The notes: a model not told the origin generated them from the letters alone. Counted from the first letter of the stretch, positions 9,005-20,311 are shown. The stretch is DNA of 64,000 nucleotides from JBBPYC01 sp038200275 (GCA_038200275.1 JBBPYC010000031.1:19985-83984), one strand, 5' to 3'. Numbers and translations: made by a program.

Positions 9005-9388
9005 CTACTTCTCGCCGGCCGGCAGCTTGATGCGGAACGGCAGCTTTTCCTTGATCCGCGCCGACTTGCCGCTGCGCTCACGCAGGTAGTACAGCTTGGC
9101 CCGGCGCACATCGCCGCGGCGCTTGACTTCGATACCGGCAATCAGCGGGCTGTAGGTCTGGAACGTGCGCTCAACGCCCTCGCCGCTCGAGATCTTGCGC
9201 ACCGTGAAGCCACTGTTGAGGCCGCGATTGCGCATCGCGATCACAACGCCTTCGTAAGCCTGCAAGCGCTTCCTCGCGCCTTCGACCACGTTCACACTGA
9301 CGATCACCGTGTCCCCTGGGCCGAAGACAGGGATCTTCTTGCCCAGGCGGTCGATTTCTTCTTGCTCCAGCGTCTGGATGAGATTCAT
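9005..9388 (-). CDS. rplS: 50S ribosomal protein L19
   Basis: A 127-residue L19, a protein at the interface of the two ribosomal subunits. The segments KKIPVFGPGDTVIVSVNVVEG, GVERTFQTYSPLI and RGDVRRAKLYYLRER are characteristic. GAGGAATTT directly before the ATG at 9388 is a good ribosome binding site. It is the last gene of the rpsP-rimM-trmD-rplS operon, with 143 bases between trmD and its start and a possible own promoter in that gap. Confidence 0.98.
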   Translation of the reverse strand: MNLIQTLEQEEIDRLGKKIPVFGPGDTVIVSVNVVEGARKRLQAYEGVVIAMRNRGLNSGFTVRKISSGEGVERTFQTYSPLIAGIEVKRRGDVRRAKLYYLRERSGKSARIKEKLPFRIKLPAGEK

Positions 9389-9536
9389 AAATTCCTCAAA
9401 TCGATCGTGCCCGCGCCAGGCGGGGAGCTGCCGCTGGGTCTCTGTTCACCTGAGACACCGAGCGGGACGGGTTGAAAAACATCAACAAAACCGTCAACCA
9501 GGCAGAGGATCGGAAAAAGCTTAGCCCTCGATTATA
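9389..9536 (-). promoter_or_regulatory. Possible internal promoter and leader of rplS
   Basis: On the minus strand TATAAT (plus 9531-9536) overlaps the trmD stop codon. No good -35 box is seen at the expected distance. The 140-base leader that follows contains the small inverted repeat GTCTC/GAGAC (plus 9437-9456 region). This could let L19 be made apart from the upstream genes. Confidence 0.35.
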
Positions 9537-10269
9537 ACTTTTGACGTTTCGGTGCCTTGTGCGTTTCAGCGGAAAACAAGTCAGGCCGCAATTGCTGTGT
9601 CAAGGCGCGCCGCTGCTCAAGTCGCCACTGCTCGATGCGCGCGTGGTGTCCGGACAGCAACGCCTCGGGCACGCCCTGCCCGCGCCATTGTTCGGGCCGT
9701 GTGTAGTGCGGGCAGTCGAGCAGACCCTGCACGGCGGGGTTGAAGCTGTCGAATGTGTGGCTGTCGGGGTCGTGCAGCACACCCGGCAATAAACGGGCTA
9801 CTGCGTCCAGCAACGCAATCGCAGCGATCTCGCCACCCGACAGCACGAAGTCGCCAAGGCTCAACTGCCGGTCAACGCAGGCGTCGATGAAGCGCTGATC
9901 CAACCCTTCGTAGCGGCCACAAATCAAGATCGCGCCTGCCGTTGGCTCGCTGGCAAAGTCGGCCACCACCGCATGATCGATGCGGCTGCCCACTGGTGAA
10001 AAAAGTACCACCGGCGCCGCGACGGCGTGCGCGCCCCGATCGATGCGAATCGCCTCGACGCAGCGGGCCAGCGGCTCGGCCAGCATCACCATACCGGGGC
10101 CGCCGCCAAACGGCCGGTCGTCCACGCGCCGATAGGTGCCGTCGGCAAAATCGCGCAGGTTCCAGCAGCGCAGTTTAAGCTGTTCAGAGTCGAACGCGCG
10201 CCGCGTGACACCGGCGGTGGTAAACGGCGCGAACAGCTCAGGGAACAAGGTGACGACGTCAAAACGCAT
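9532..10269 (-). CDS. trmD: tRNA (guanine-37-N1)-methyltransferase
   Basis: A SPOUT-class, knotted methyltransferase that makes m1G37 in tRNAs reading CNN codons, preventing +1 frameshifting. The trefoil-knot segments ICGRYEGLDQRFID and SLGDFVLSGGEIAA are present, with MRFDVVTLFPELF at the start. Its 245 residues match the family. The gene begins 31 bases after a transporter gene that separates it from rimM, an unusual arrangement for this operon. Confidence 0.97.
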   Translation of the reverse strand: MRFDVVTLFPELFAPFTTAGVTRRAFDSEQLKLRCWNLRDFADGTYRRVDDRPFGGGPGMVMLAEPLARCVEAIRIDRGAHAVAAPVVLFSPVGSRIDHAVVADFASEPTAGAILICGRYEGLDQRFIDACVDRQLSLGDFVLSGGEIAAIALLDAVARLLPGVLHDPDSHTFDSFNPAVQGLLDCPHYTRPEQWRGQGVPEALLSGHHARIEQWRLEQRRALTQQLRPDLFSAETHKAPKRQKL

Positions 10270-10300
10270 GGGGTCGATGATGACGGAATAGCCCGCAGCG

Positions 10301-11590
10301 CTATGCCGTCATCTTGTCGCGCTGCGCCAGGCTGCGAAAGATTTGCGACCAGAGCCCAGCCACCGCCAGCGTGCCGATGCCGCCCAGCAGCACCGAGCCC
10401 ACCGGCCCCAGCAGTGCGGCTGTGGCACCCGATTCGAACTCGCCCAACTGGTTGCTCGCGCCGATGAAGACGGAATTCACCGCACCGACCTTGCCGCGCA
10501 TGTCGTTGGGCGTCTCCAACTGCACCAGCGTCTGGCGCACCACCACGCTGACCATGTCGGCGCCGCCCGAGACCGCCAAGGCGGCCATCGACAACGCGAG
10601 GTTCGTCGACAACCCGAACACCACCATACACAGGCCGAACAGCGCCACCGCCCACAGCAACTTGGGGCCGACCTTGCGCTCCATCGGCCAGCGCGTGAGC
10701 ACGACCGACATGACCAGCGCGCCCACCGCCGGCGCCGCGCGCAGCAGGCCAAGGCCCCAGGGACCGGTCAGCAAGATGTCTTTTGCATAAATTGGCAAAA
10801 GCGCTGTGGCCCCGCCCAGCAGCACGGCGAACAGATCGAGCGACACTGCGCCCAGCAGCAACTTCGCGCGCCAGATGAAGCGCACCCCGGACAGCAAGGT
10901 GTCCAGCGTGACCGGCCGGCGCGGCGGCGGCACGTGAACGAAGCCGAGCCGCAGCATCAGCACGACGCCAATCACGAGCAACGCGGCACACACCGCATAC
11001 ACCGTTGCTGCACCGGCGACGAACAGCACACCACCGACCGCCGGCCCGCCAATGATCGCGGCTTGCGAGCCAGCTGAGCTGAACGCCATCGCTCGCGCGA
11101 GCATTGGGGCGGGCACCAGCAGCGGCGTGAGCGCCTGCTGCGCGGGCATCTGGAATGCGCGCACCGCACCGAGCACGACCGACAGTCCAAGCAGCAGTTC
11201 GCGCGTGGCCCAATGCGCGTGGGCAGCCGCCGCAAGCGTCAGCGCGACCACGGCTTGTGCGCTCACACAAGCTGCAACGATCCGGTCGCGCCGGTACTGA
11301 TCGGCGACGTGCCCTGCCGCCAACGTGAGCAACAACGCCGGCACGAACTGGTAGAGCCCAACCAGCCCGAGGTCCCAGGCACTGCCGGTCAAGTCGTACA
11401 TCTGCCAGCCGACCGCCACCATCACCATTTGATTGGCGGCTGTGCCGAACAGCCGCGCGAACCACAGCCGCATGAATGCGCGCTGACCGGTCAGATCGGA
11501 AAAGCGGCCGGTGGGCACGCCAGCGTCGCGGGCCTGGCCGCTGGAGCTCAAGGCAATCGGGGACGTCGCATGCTGACACCCACACGCCAA
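10301..11590 (-). CDS. Major facilitator superfamily transporter, EntS/MFS_3 type
   Basis: A predicted 12-helix inner-membrane exporter of up to 429 residues. It resembles the enterobactin-exporter branch: an N-terminal FMRLWFARLFGTAANQMV, the loop GHVADQYRRDR between helices 2 and 3, and a central VRFIWRAKLLLGA. The substrate is unknown and no siderophore genes are nearby. The start is unclear: TTG at 11590 opens the frame, GTG at 11518 is equally possible, and the ATG at 11473 would cut into helix 1. It lies between rimM and trmD on the same strand, splitting an operon that is normally contiguous. Confidence 0.82.
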   Translation of the reverse strand: MACGCQHATSPIALSSSGQARDAGVPTGRFSDLTGQRAFMRLWFARLFGTAANQMVMVAVGWQMYDLTGSAWDLGLVGLYQFVPALLLTLAAGHVADQYRRDRIVAACVSAQAVVALTLAAAAHAHWATRELLLGLSVVLGAVRAFQMPAQQALTPLLVPAPMLARAMAFSSAGSQAAIIGGPAVGGVLFVAGAATVYAVCAALLVIGVVLMLRLGFVHVPPPRRPVTLDTLLSGVRFIWRAKLLLGAVSLDLFAVLLGGATALLPIYAKDILLTGPWGLGLLRAAPAVGALVMSVVLTRWPMERKVGPKLLWAVALFGLCMVVFGLSTNLALSMAALAVSGGADMVSVVVRQTLVQLETPNDMRGKVGAVNSVFIGASNQLGEFESGATAALLGPVGSVLLGGIGTLAVAGLWSQIFRSLAQRDKMTA

Positions 11591-11597
11591 TCAATCG

Positions 11598-11637
11598 GCG
11601 CGCGGCGTTGCATGGGGAACAGCGCGCGGCGTTGCAT
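11598..11637. repeat. Short direct repeat, period 24 bases
   Basis: The 16-base string GCGCGCGGCGTTGCAT occurs at 11598-11613 and again at 11622-11637, just upstream of the transporter and 14 bases past the rimM stop. On the minus strand it would encode a repeated MQRRA-containing octapeptide from ATG 11637, ending after 29 codons. Whether this is translated is unknown. Confidence 0.6.
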
Positions 11638-11651
11638 CGGCAGTTGCGCCG

Positions 11652-12227
11652 TCACTCGTAGTCGGGCTGCCAATCGACAGTGATGCGGCGCGCTGCCAGA
11701 TCCACCTCGTCGACAAAAGCAGCGACAAACGGAATCATGCGGTCTCGGGGGGCGCCCGAGCCCACTTCGACCGGCACCTCAATCACCAACACGGTCTGGG
11801 CACCGGTCGACAACAATTCACGCACCGTACCAAGCACCTCGCCTTCGCGGTTGATGACACCGAGGCCGATCAGATCGACCCAGTAGAACTCGTCGGCTTG
11901 CGCTGTGGGGAAGCTAGAACGCGCAACGAACACCCGCGCGCCAGCCAACGCTTGCGCCATGTCGCGGTCGGCCACGTCGTGCGCGCTGGCAACCACGCTG
12001 TCGGCATGCTCCTTGGCTTCGCGAACACGCAGCAGCTGGCTGCCTTCGAATGCGCGGGCGCCGCGCTCAGACGGCAGCAAATACCAACGTTTGGAAGAAA
12101 AAAGCGCCTTTGGATCGGCGCTGTGGGCCAGCAGCTTGAACCAGCCCTTCAGGCCCCAGGCGCCCGTGATGCGAGCCACCTCGATCGCGTCGGGCGGCAG
12201 CTCGGCAGGTTCCAGGCCGGCGATCAT
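11652..12227 (-). CDS. rimM: 16S rRNA processing protein RimM
   Basis: A two-domain (RimM N-terminal plus PRC barrel) factor that binds S19 and helps mature the 30S head. Supporting segments are VARITGAWGLKGWFKLL at the N-terminus, VFVARSSFP, then EFYWVDLIGLGVINREG and GTVRELLSTGAQTVLVIE in the PRC barrel. 191 residues from the ATG at 12227; a TTG two codons earlier is also possible. It follows rpsP by 92 bases on the same strand. Confidence 0.95.
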   Translation of the reverse strand: MIAGLEPAELPPDAIEVARITGAWGLKGWFKLLAHSADPKALFSSKRWYLLPSERGARAFEGSQLLRVREAKEHADSVVASAHDVADRDMAQALAGARVFVARSSFPTAQADEFYWVDLIGLGVINREGEVLGTVRELLSTGAQTVLVIEVPVEVGSGAPRDRMIPFVAAFVDEVDLAARRITVDWQPDYE

Positions 12228-12319
12228 GCGCAACCATCTGCAGCAAATTCAGATGAGCGGATGCGGGCGGCTGCCCATGGTGCGCAGCAGCCCACCCCTG
12301 TCTGCTTGACTGGCGCCGA

Positions 12320-12622
12320 TCAGGCCGCAGCGACTTCGGCCGGCTTCTCGGCTGCTGCAGCGGCCGGTGCCAAGCCACCCGCGGCAGCCGCTTGACGAAT
12401 CAGACGCTCGACCGTCGGTGACGCCTGCGCCCCGACGCCGCGCCAGTAGCTCAGGCGATCCTGCGCGAGGCGGATGCTTTCTTCGTGGCTTTTGGCGATC
12501 GGGTTGTAGAAACCGATGCGCTCGATGAAGCGCCCATCGCGCCGGGTGCGCTTGTCGGCCACGACGATATTGAAAAAGGGACGGGCTTTGGCGCCGCCGC
12601 GTGAGAGTCGAATCACAACCAT
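12320..12622 (-). CDS. rpsP: 30S ribosomal protein S16
   Basis: A 100-residue S16, first gene of the ribosomal operon. MVVIRLSRGGAKARPFFNIV at the start and FIERIGFYNP are diagnostic. The last 25 residues form an Ala/Pro/Glu-rich tail longer than in E. coli, as often seen in betaproteobacteria. The ATG at 12622 is chosen over a longer open frame that crosses the promoter region. Confidence 0.97.
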   Translation of the reverse strand: MVVIRLSRGGAKARPFFNIVVADKRTRRDGRFIERIGFYNPIAKSHEESIRLAQDRLSYWRGVGAQASPTVERLIRQAAAAGGLAPAAAAAEKPAEVAAA

Positions 12623-12764
12623 CGTGTTTATCCTTGAGGCGCCAACCGTGAACGCGCGACGCTCGGGGTCAAGCCGGAGAAAGAAAATCAGGGGGGAACA
12701 AAAGGAAACCATCAACCGCCGACAGACCCCGCAGCTATTGCAGGCGTCGCGCGAAAAGCCTTCT

Positions 12765-12770
12765 ATTATA
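12765..12770 (-). promoter_or_regulatory. Probable -10 box of the rpsP operon
   Basis: TATAAT on the minus strand, about 140 bases before rpsP. The -35 candidate 17 bases upstream (GTGATC) is poor. It lies in the short divergent gap shared with the acetyltransferase gene, whose ATG is at 12786. Confidence 0.45.
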
Positions 12771-12785
12771 ACTTCGACCCATTCA

Positions 12786-13307
12786 ATGATCACCATTCGA
12801 CCCAGCCGCGATGACGATGTGCCCGCCGTCGCGGCGCTCTACGCGCATCACGTGCTGCACGGCACCGGCACGTTCGAGACCGAGCCGCCAACGCCACAAG
12901 ACATCGCCGCCCGCCGCGCCGACGTGCTGGTCAAACGCCTGCCCTGGCTCGTGGCTGAAGAGGACCACGCGGTGATCGGCTATGCGTACTGCCAATGGTT
13001 CAAGCCGCGGCCGGCCTATCGCTTCTCAGCCGAGGATTCGGTCTATCTGGCGCCAGCTGCGATGCGGCACGGCGTCGGCCGCGCATTGCTTGCACAGCTT
13101 GAAGCCGATGCGGTCGCTGCCGGCGTGCGCCGCCTGATTGCCGTGATCGGCGACTCGGCCAACCACGGCTCCATCGAACTGCACCGGACGTGTGGGTTTC
13201 AAACGGTCGGCACCCTCGCATCGTGCGGCTGGAAGTTTGGCCGCTGGCTCGACGTGGTGATGATGGACAAGGCGGTGGGTCGTGGCGACAAGACCGCGCC
13301 CGAATGA
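12786..13307 (+). CDS. GNAT N-acetyltransferase, phosphinothricin/MnaT-like
   Basis: A 173-residue acetyl-CoA-dependent N-acetyltransferase. The start ITIRPSRDDDVPAVAALYAH, the FETEPPT segment, the acetyl-CoA loop RHGVGRALLAQLEA and the C-terminal HRTCGFQTVGTLASCGWKFG are typical of the YncA/Pat branch, which acetylates phosphinothricin or methionine sulfone and sulfoximine. The true substrate cannot be told. It starts close to the divergent rpsP promoter and is followed by the TM2 gene 46 bases later. Confidence 0.85.
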   Translation: MITIRPSRDDDVPAVAALYAHHVLHGTGTFETEPPTPQDIAARRADVLVKRLPWLVAEEDHAVIGYAYCQWFKPRPAYRFSAEDSVYLAPAAMRHGVGRALLAQLEADAVAAGVRRLIAVIGDSANHGSIELHRTCGFQTVGTLASCGWKFGRWLDVVMMDKAVGRGDKTAPE

Positions 13308-13353
13308 CCGGCAAAGCGGGCGACCCCCAGAGTCAGCCGCACAATCGCACTCG

Positions 13354-13800
13354 ATGAAAAACAAGACCGTTGCGACGTGGCTCGCATTTCTGGGTGGCCC
13401 GCTTGGGCTGCACCGCTTCTACCTCCACGGCATGTCGGACACCATCGGCTGGCTGCTGCCGATCCCAACCGCGCTGGGCCTGTACGGCATTGAGCGCGTG
13501 CAGCAGTACGGCTTGGACGACCAGTTGAGCTGGTGGCTGATCCCCCTGCTGGGCTTCACCATCGCAGCGTGTGCGTTGACCGCCATCGTCTACGGCCTGG
13601 CAAGCCGCGAACGCTGGAATGCGCGCCACAACCCGGGTGCCGACGCCGAGCACGAAGCCGGTGGCACGAGCTGGATCACGATCGGCGCAGTCGTGATCGC
13701 ACTGATGGTGGGCACCGGCGTGCTGATGGCCAGCATCGCGTTCAGCTTTCAGCGCTACTTCGAGGTGCAGGTGGAGCAGGGATTAAAAATCTCGCAATGA
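13354..13800 (+). CDS. TM2-domain membrane protein
   Basis: A 148-residue protein of unknown function. The N-terminal KNKTVATWLAFLGGPLGLHR followed by FYLHG is the classic TM2-domain entry; two hydrophobic stretches follow, and a third membrane segment lies near residues 104-130. ATG at 13354 is preferred because the frame above it is the acetyltransferase's tail in another register. It may be cotranscribed with the acetyltransferase and is convergent with the acyl-CoA synthetase gene. Confidence 0.8.
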   Translation: MKNKTVATWLAFLGGPLGLHRFYLHGMSDTIGWLLPIPTALGLYGIERVQQYGLDDQLSWWLIPLLGFTIAACALTAIVYGLASRERWNARHNPGADAEHEAGGTSWITIGAVVIALMVGTGVLMASIAFSFQRYFEVQVEQGLKISQ

Positions 13801-13839
13801 TCCAGCGGAATGACCACGGCACAGCCACGCACCGCCGCT

Positions 13840-15498
13840 TCAAATATCAATCGCCGCTGCCGACCCTGCCTGCTTTCTCAACTCGAACTTTTGAATCTTT
13901 CCGGTACTGGTTTTCGGCAGTTCACCGAAGACGACGGTGCGCGGCACCTTGAAGCTGGCCAGGTGCTTCTTGCAGTGCGCCACGATGTCGTCGGCTTTGG
14001 TGGTCGCGCCGGCTTTGAGTTCCACGAACGCGCAGGGCGTCTCGCCCCAGCGCGCATCGGGCTTGGCCACCACGGCCGCAGCCAGCACGTCGGGATGGCG
14101 GTACAGCACGTCTTCGACTTCAATCGATGAGATGTTTTCGCCGCCCGAAATAATGATGTCCTTGGCCCGGTCCTTGATCTTGATGTAGCCGTCGGGGTAG
14201 GCCACGGCCAGATCGCCGCTGTGGAACCAGCCGCCGGCGAACGCTTCCTGTGTCGCCTTCGGGTTCTTGAGATAGCCCTTCATGGCGATGTTGCCTTTGA
14301 ACATGATCTCGCCCATCGTCTCGCCGTCCTGCGGCACGGGCAGCATCGTTACCCCATCGAGCACACGCACGTCGCGCTCCAAGTGGTAGCGCACCCCCTG
14401 GCGGGCGTTCAGCCGCGCGCGTTCGCCGATGTCGAGCGCGTCCCAGGCTTCGTGCTTGGCGCACACCGTGGCCGGGCCATACACCTCGGTCAGGCCGTAG
14501 ACGTGAGTCAGGTCGAACCCCATGCGCTCCATGCCTTCGATCATCGATGCTGGCGGCGCTGCACCGGCGACCATGGCTTTCACGCCTTTTGGCAGGCCTT
14601 GTTTCATCGCCTCGTTCGCATTCACCAGCAGGCTGTGCACGATCGGTGCGCCGCAGTAGTGTGTGACGCCGTGCTCGCGGAGCATGTCGAAGATGGTTTG
14701 CGCCTCGACCTTGCGCAGGCAGACGTTGACGCCGGCGCGCGCGGCCACCGTCCACGGAAAGCACCAGCCGTTGCAGTGGAACATCGGCAAAGTCCACAGA
14801 TAGACCGCGTGTTTGGGCATGTCCCACTCGAGCACGTTGGAGATTGCGTTGATCGCCGCGCCGCGGTGGTGATAGACGACGCCCTTCGGGTTGCCGGTGG
14901 TCCCGCTGGTGTAGTTGAGCGCAATCGCGTCCCATTCATCCGCAGGCAGTTGCCATGTGAACTCGGGGTCGCCGGTGGCGACGAATCCGTCATAGGTCGT
15001 ATCGCCAAGACGGATGTTGTCGCCCACGTACAGCGCGTCTTCCACATCGATCAGCAGCAACGGCTCCTTGCGTTCGCGCAGCGCCACGGCCGCTTTTGCC
15101 AGCTGCGAGAACTCCGGATCGACGATAAACGCTTTGGCCTCGCCGTGATCGAGCATGAAGGCGACGGTCTGCGCGTCGAGCCGCGTGTTGATAGCGTTCA
15201 GCACGGCGCCGGCCATCGGCACGCCGAAATGCGCTTCGACCATCGGCGGCGTGTTCGGCAGCATCACGGCCACCGTGTCGTTCTTGCCAATCCCGCGCTG
15301 CGCCAGCGCGCTGGCCAGTTGGCGACAGCGTGTGTAGAGCTCGCGCCAGTCGCGACGCAGTGCGCCGGCGCCGAGGCCGTGCAGCACGGCCAGCCGGTCC
15401 GGGTAGACGTCGGCGGCGCGCTCTAAAAACGAGAGCGGTGACAGCGGCGCGAAGTTGGCCTCGCAGCGGGGCAATTGCTGGTCGAAGATGCTGGACAT
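13840..15498 (-). CDS. Acyl-CoA synthetase (AMP-forming)
   Basis: A 552-residue member of the ANL superfamily that activates a carboxylic acid through an acyl-AMP to the CoA thioester. The AMP-binding P-loop NYTSGTTGNPKGVVYHHRG is present, followed by VYGLTEVYGP, the hinge GDLAVAYPDGYIKIKDRAKD and the C-terminal PKTSTGKIQK with the catalytic Lys. The overall sequence resembles the medium-chain/DmdB-like group; the substrate is not predictable. AGGAGACTC before the ATG at 15498 is a strong ribosome binding site. It is divergent from dnaG with about 100 bases between the starts. Confidence 0.9.
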   Translation of the reverse strand: MSSIFDQQLPRCEANFAPLSPLSFLERAADVYPDRLAVLHGLGAGALRRDWRELYTRCRQLASALAQRGIGKNDTVAVMLPNTPPMVEAHFGVPMAGAVLNAINTRLDAQTVAFMLDHGEAKAFIVDPEFSQLAKAAVALRERKEPLLLIDVEDALYVGDNIRLGDTTYDGFVATGDPEFTWQLPADEWDAIALNYTSGTTGNPKGVVYHHRGAAINAISNVLEWDMPKHAVYLWTLPMFHCNGWCFPWTVAARAGVNVCLRKVEAQTIFDMLREHGVTHYCGAPIVHSLLVNANEAMKQGLPKGVKAMVAGAAPPASMIEGMERMGFDLTHVYGLTEVYGPATVCAKHEAWDALDIGERARLNARQGVRYHLERDVRVLDGVTMLPVPQDGETMGEIMFKGNIAMKGYLKNPKATQEAFAGGWFHSGDLAVAYPDGYIKIKDRAKDIIISGGENISSIEVEDVLYRHPDVLAAAVVAKPDARWGETPCAFVELKAGATTKADDIVAHCKKHLASFKVPRTVVFGELPKTSTGKIQKFELRKQAGSAAAIDI

Positions 15499-15600
15499 GA
15501 TGAGTCTCCTTTTTTGTACGCCCTGCGGACAGGGCCTGGGAGCCAGCTTATTACAGCGGCTTGTTGGGGCGGGCACGCCGCCGCGGCCACAATAGCCGGC

Positions 15601-17550
15601 GTGTCCATCCCCCAGTCTTTTTTGCAGGATCTGATCAGCCGCGCCGATTTGGTGGAGTTGGTCGGCCGTCATGTGCAGTTGAAGAAGACCGGTGCGAACT
15701 TCTCCGGGTTGTGCCCGTTCCATGCGGAAAAATCGCCGTCGTTCTCGGTCAGTCCGACCAAGCAGTTCTTTCATTGCTTCGGCTGCGGCAAGAGCGGCAA
15801 CGCGATCGGTTTTCTGACCGACTACCTGGGCCTGGGCTTTGTCGACGCAGTGAAAGATCTCGCGCACCAGTACGGCATGCAGGTGCCCGACGACGACAGC
15901 ACGCCGCAGGAGCGTGCGCGCTTTGCCGAGCAGAGAAAACAACAGGCCACGCTGCACGACGTGCTCGAAAAAGCCGCGGACGCCTATCGCCGCCAGTTGA
16001 AGTCGGCGCCGCTGGCGATCGACTATCTGAAACGCCGCGGTGTCTCCGGCATCACCGCCAAGCGTTTTGGCTTGGGCTATGCGCCAGCAGGCTGGAACCA
16101 CCTGGCCGGCGTGTTCCCAAGCTACGACGACCCGCTGCTGGTGGAAAGCGGCTTGGTGATCCGGCCCGACGATGAGAACGACGCCGAGCACACACGCCGC
16201 TACGATCGATTCAGGGATCGGCTGATGTTCCCGATCCGCAATCCGAAAGGCGAGACGATCGGGTTCGGTGCGCGTGTGTTCGGGGATGAGAAGCCGAAGT
16301 ACCTGAATTCGCCGGAAACGCCGGTGTTCAGCAAGGGGCGCGAGCTATACGGTCTGTTCGAAGCCCACGCGGCGGTGCGTGAGGCCGGCGTGGCACTGGT
16401 CACCGAAGGCTATATGGACGTGATTGCGCTTGCGCAGAACGGCTTTGCGCACAGCGTCGCGACGCTGGGCACCGCATGCACCGCCGAGCACGTGCGCCTC
16501 TTGTTCCGTGTGACGGATGCAGTCGTGTTCGCATTCGACGGCGATGCGGCCGGGCAGCGGGCCGCGCGCAAGGCACTTGATGCGGCGCTGCCGTTTGCCA
16601 CCGATCTGCGCAGCATCAAGTTTTTGTTTCTGCCGAGTGAGCACGATCCCGACAGCTATGTGCGAGAACACGGTCGCGAAGGTTTTGCGCGCGTCATCGC
16701 GCAGGCCACCCCGCTGTCACGCCAGTTGATCGAGGTTGCACGGGAAGGCTGCGACCTCGGCCATGCAGAAGGACGCGCGCGCATGGCCGCGCAGGCCAAG
16801 GCGCTGTGGCTGCCGCTGCCGGACGGCGCGTTGAAGCGCCAGTTGCTCGCCGAGATTGCAAAAGCGGTTGAGCTGGGCAGCCATGAGTTGACGGAACTGT
16901 GGGGACTGAATCAGCGGTCAATAGCCAAGTCGTCTTCCGGATATCTAAATAATAGCAGCAAACGCAGCATGGGCCGTGGCTACAGCGGGTTTTCATCCGA
17001 AAATGAAGGCCGCCGTGCGCGCAACGCGCCGGCCAGCCGGGCCGACCATGCAGTGCGGCTGCTGCTGGCCACGCCAGCACTGTGGGACGGCCTGTCGGGC
17101 GAAGACCATGAACTGCTGGGCGCTCTACCCGGCGCGCATGGCCCGCTGTTCGTCTGGCTCGAATCGCAACTGCACGAACACGGCCCGCAGCCGTGGGGCG
17201 CATTGCGCGAGGGTTTGCGCGGACACGACTCGGAGGCGCTGGCCTGCAAGCTGGTGTCGGCCGAACTGGCCGCTGCAACGCCCCACCCGACAGAACATTC
17301 TGAAGCATCTGCGGACACTTCACCCGACGTGCTGGTCGGCGCCATCGCCAGCGCCGATGCACAAGCCGCGCAAAACGCAGAAGCCGCCGCCGAGTTGCGC
17401 GACTTGCTCGACCGACTGCTGATCGAGCATCTGAAGCTGCAGGAAACCGAAGCGTTGGCGTCCGTTGCCACCGATCCGGCGGCAATCGATCGCTACCGCA
17501 TGATCAACGCCCGCCGGATGGGCCTGAAAAGCGCTGTGCAAAAGCATTAA
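15601..17550 (+). CDS. dnaG: DNA primase
   Basis: Synthesises RNA primers for replication. From the GTG at 15601 the product has 649 residues. The CHC2 zinc ribbon is C38-P-F-H41 ... C59-F-G-C62, followed by the catalytic core with Toprim residues in VTEGYMDVIALAQNGF and FAFDGDAAGQ, and a C-terminal helicase-binding domain. A Ser/Asn-rich linker (about 440-475) separates core and C-terminal domain. The open frame extends upstream to 15475, but homology begins at SIPQSFLQDLI. In many proteobacteria rpsU precedes dnaG; here an acyl-CoA synthetase gene lies divergently instead. rpoD follows after 401 bases. Confidence 0.96.
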   Translation: MSIPQSFLQDLISRADLVELVGRHVQLKKTGANFSGLCPFHAEKSPSFSVSPTKQFFHCFGCGKSGNAIGFLTDYLGLGFVDAVKDLAHQYGMQVPDDDSTPQERARFAEQRKQQATLHDVLEKAADAYRRQLKSAPLAIDYLKRRGVSGITAKRFGLGYAPAGWNHLAGVFPSYDDPLLVESGLVIRPDDENDAEHTRRYDRFRDRLMFPIRNPKGETIGFGARVFGDEKPKYLNSPETPVFSKGRELYGLFEAHAAVREAGVALVTEGYMDVIALAQNGFAHSVATLGTACTAEHVRLLFRVTDAVVFAFDGDAAGQRAARKALDAALPFATDLRSIKFLFLPSEHDPDSYVREHGREGFARVIAQATPLSRQLIEVAREGCDLGHAEGRARMAAQAKALWLPLPDGALKRQLLAEIAKAVELGSHELTELWGLNQRSIAKSSSGYLNNSSKRSMGRGYSGFSSENEGRRARNAPASRADHAVRLLLATPALWDGLSGEDHELLGALPGAHGPLFVWLESQLHEHGPQPWGALREGLRGHDSEALACKLVSAELAAATPHPTEHSEASADTSPDVLVGAIASADAQAAQNAEAAAELRDLLDRLLIEHLKLQETEALASVATDPAAIDRYRMINARRMGLKSAVQKH

Positions 17551-17951
17551 AAACAACGCCGCGACAGGCCGGCGCGACGGGCACCCGCAACAGCTGCCAC
17601 GCACCCTTGAAATTTGGCCCGGTGCCTATAATCTAAGGTTTGCCTTGGCGGCAAGTGCGACAGCAGTACCTCCGAACCGAAGCGCCAACCGATATGCCTT
17701 ATGCAGGCACGACCGGCGCCACCACCGTAGCCGAGCTTTCGGCCGGTTCACCTCGCAAGGGCTGCACACCAAATGATCGCCCATTCCCCTTGCCGTGGAC
17801 GCCTGTGCTTTTTTGTTTGTCGTGCGCTGCTCGCTTGATGCGAGGCCTGGCGCTTGCTGCGCCGTGTTGTCCTGTGCAACCCGAGCGACGCACAGACGAG
17901 AGTTCAAGGCGAATCAAACCGCTTGCTGACTGAAATTTCGAGGGCCCGACC
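17551..17951 (+). promoter_or_regulatory. dnaG-rpoD spacer with probable rpoD promoter
   Basis: A 401-base non-coding stretch. TTGAAA (17607-17612) and a perfect TATAAT (17627-17632) occur, but with only 14 bases between them, so the -10 may act with another -35. If transcription starts near 17640 the rpoD mRNA has a leader of about 310 bases. An inverted repeat ACCGGC/GCCGGT spans roughly 17708-17748. I recognise no RNA family or gene here. Confidence 0.5.
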
Positions 17952-20297
<2,346 letters not shown>

Positions 20298-20311
20298 GCG
20301 TTGCAGTTAAG

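Noticed and set aside
14221..15426. 400-codon open frame antisense to the acyl-CoA synthetase
   Set aside because: No recognisable domains, and the opposite strand has a complete ANL enzyme with a strong ribosome binding site.
17640..17951. Possible structured RNA or small gene in the rpoD leader
   Set aside because: Some short inverted repeats are visible but none forms a convincing known RNA, and no frame has a ribosome binding site and protein-like composition.
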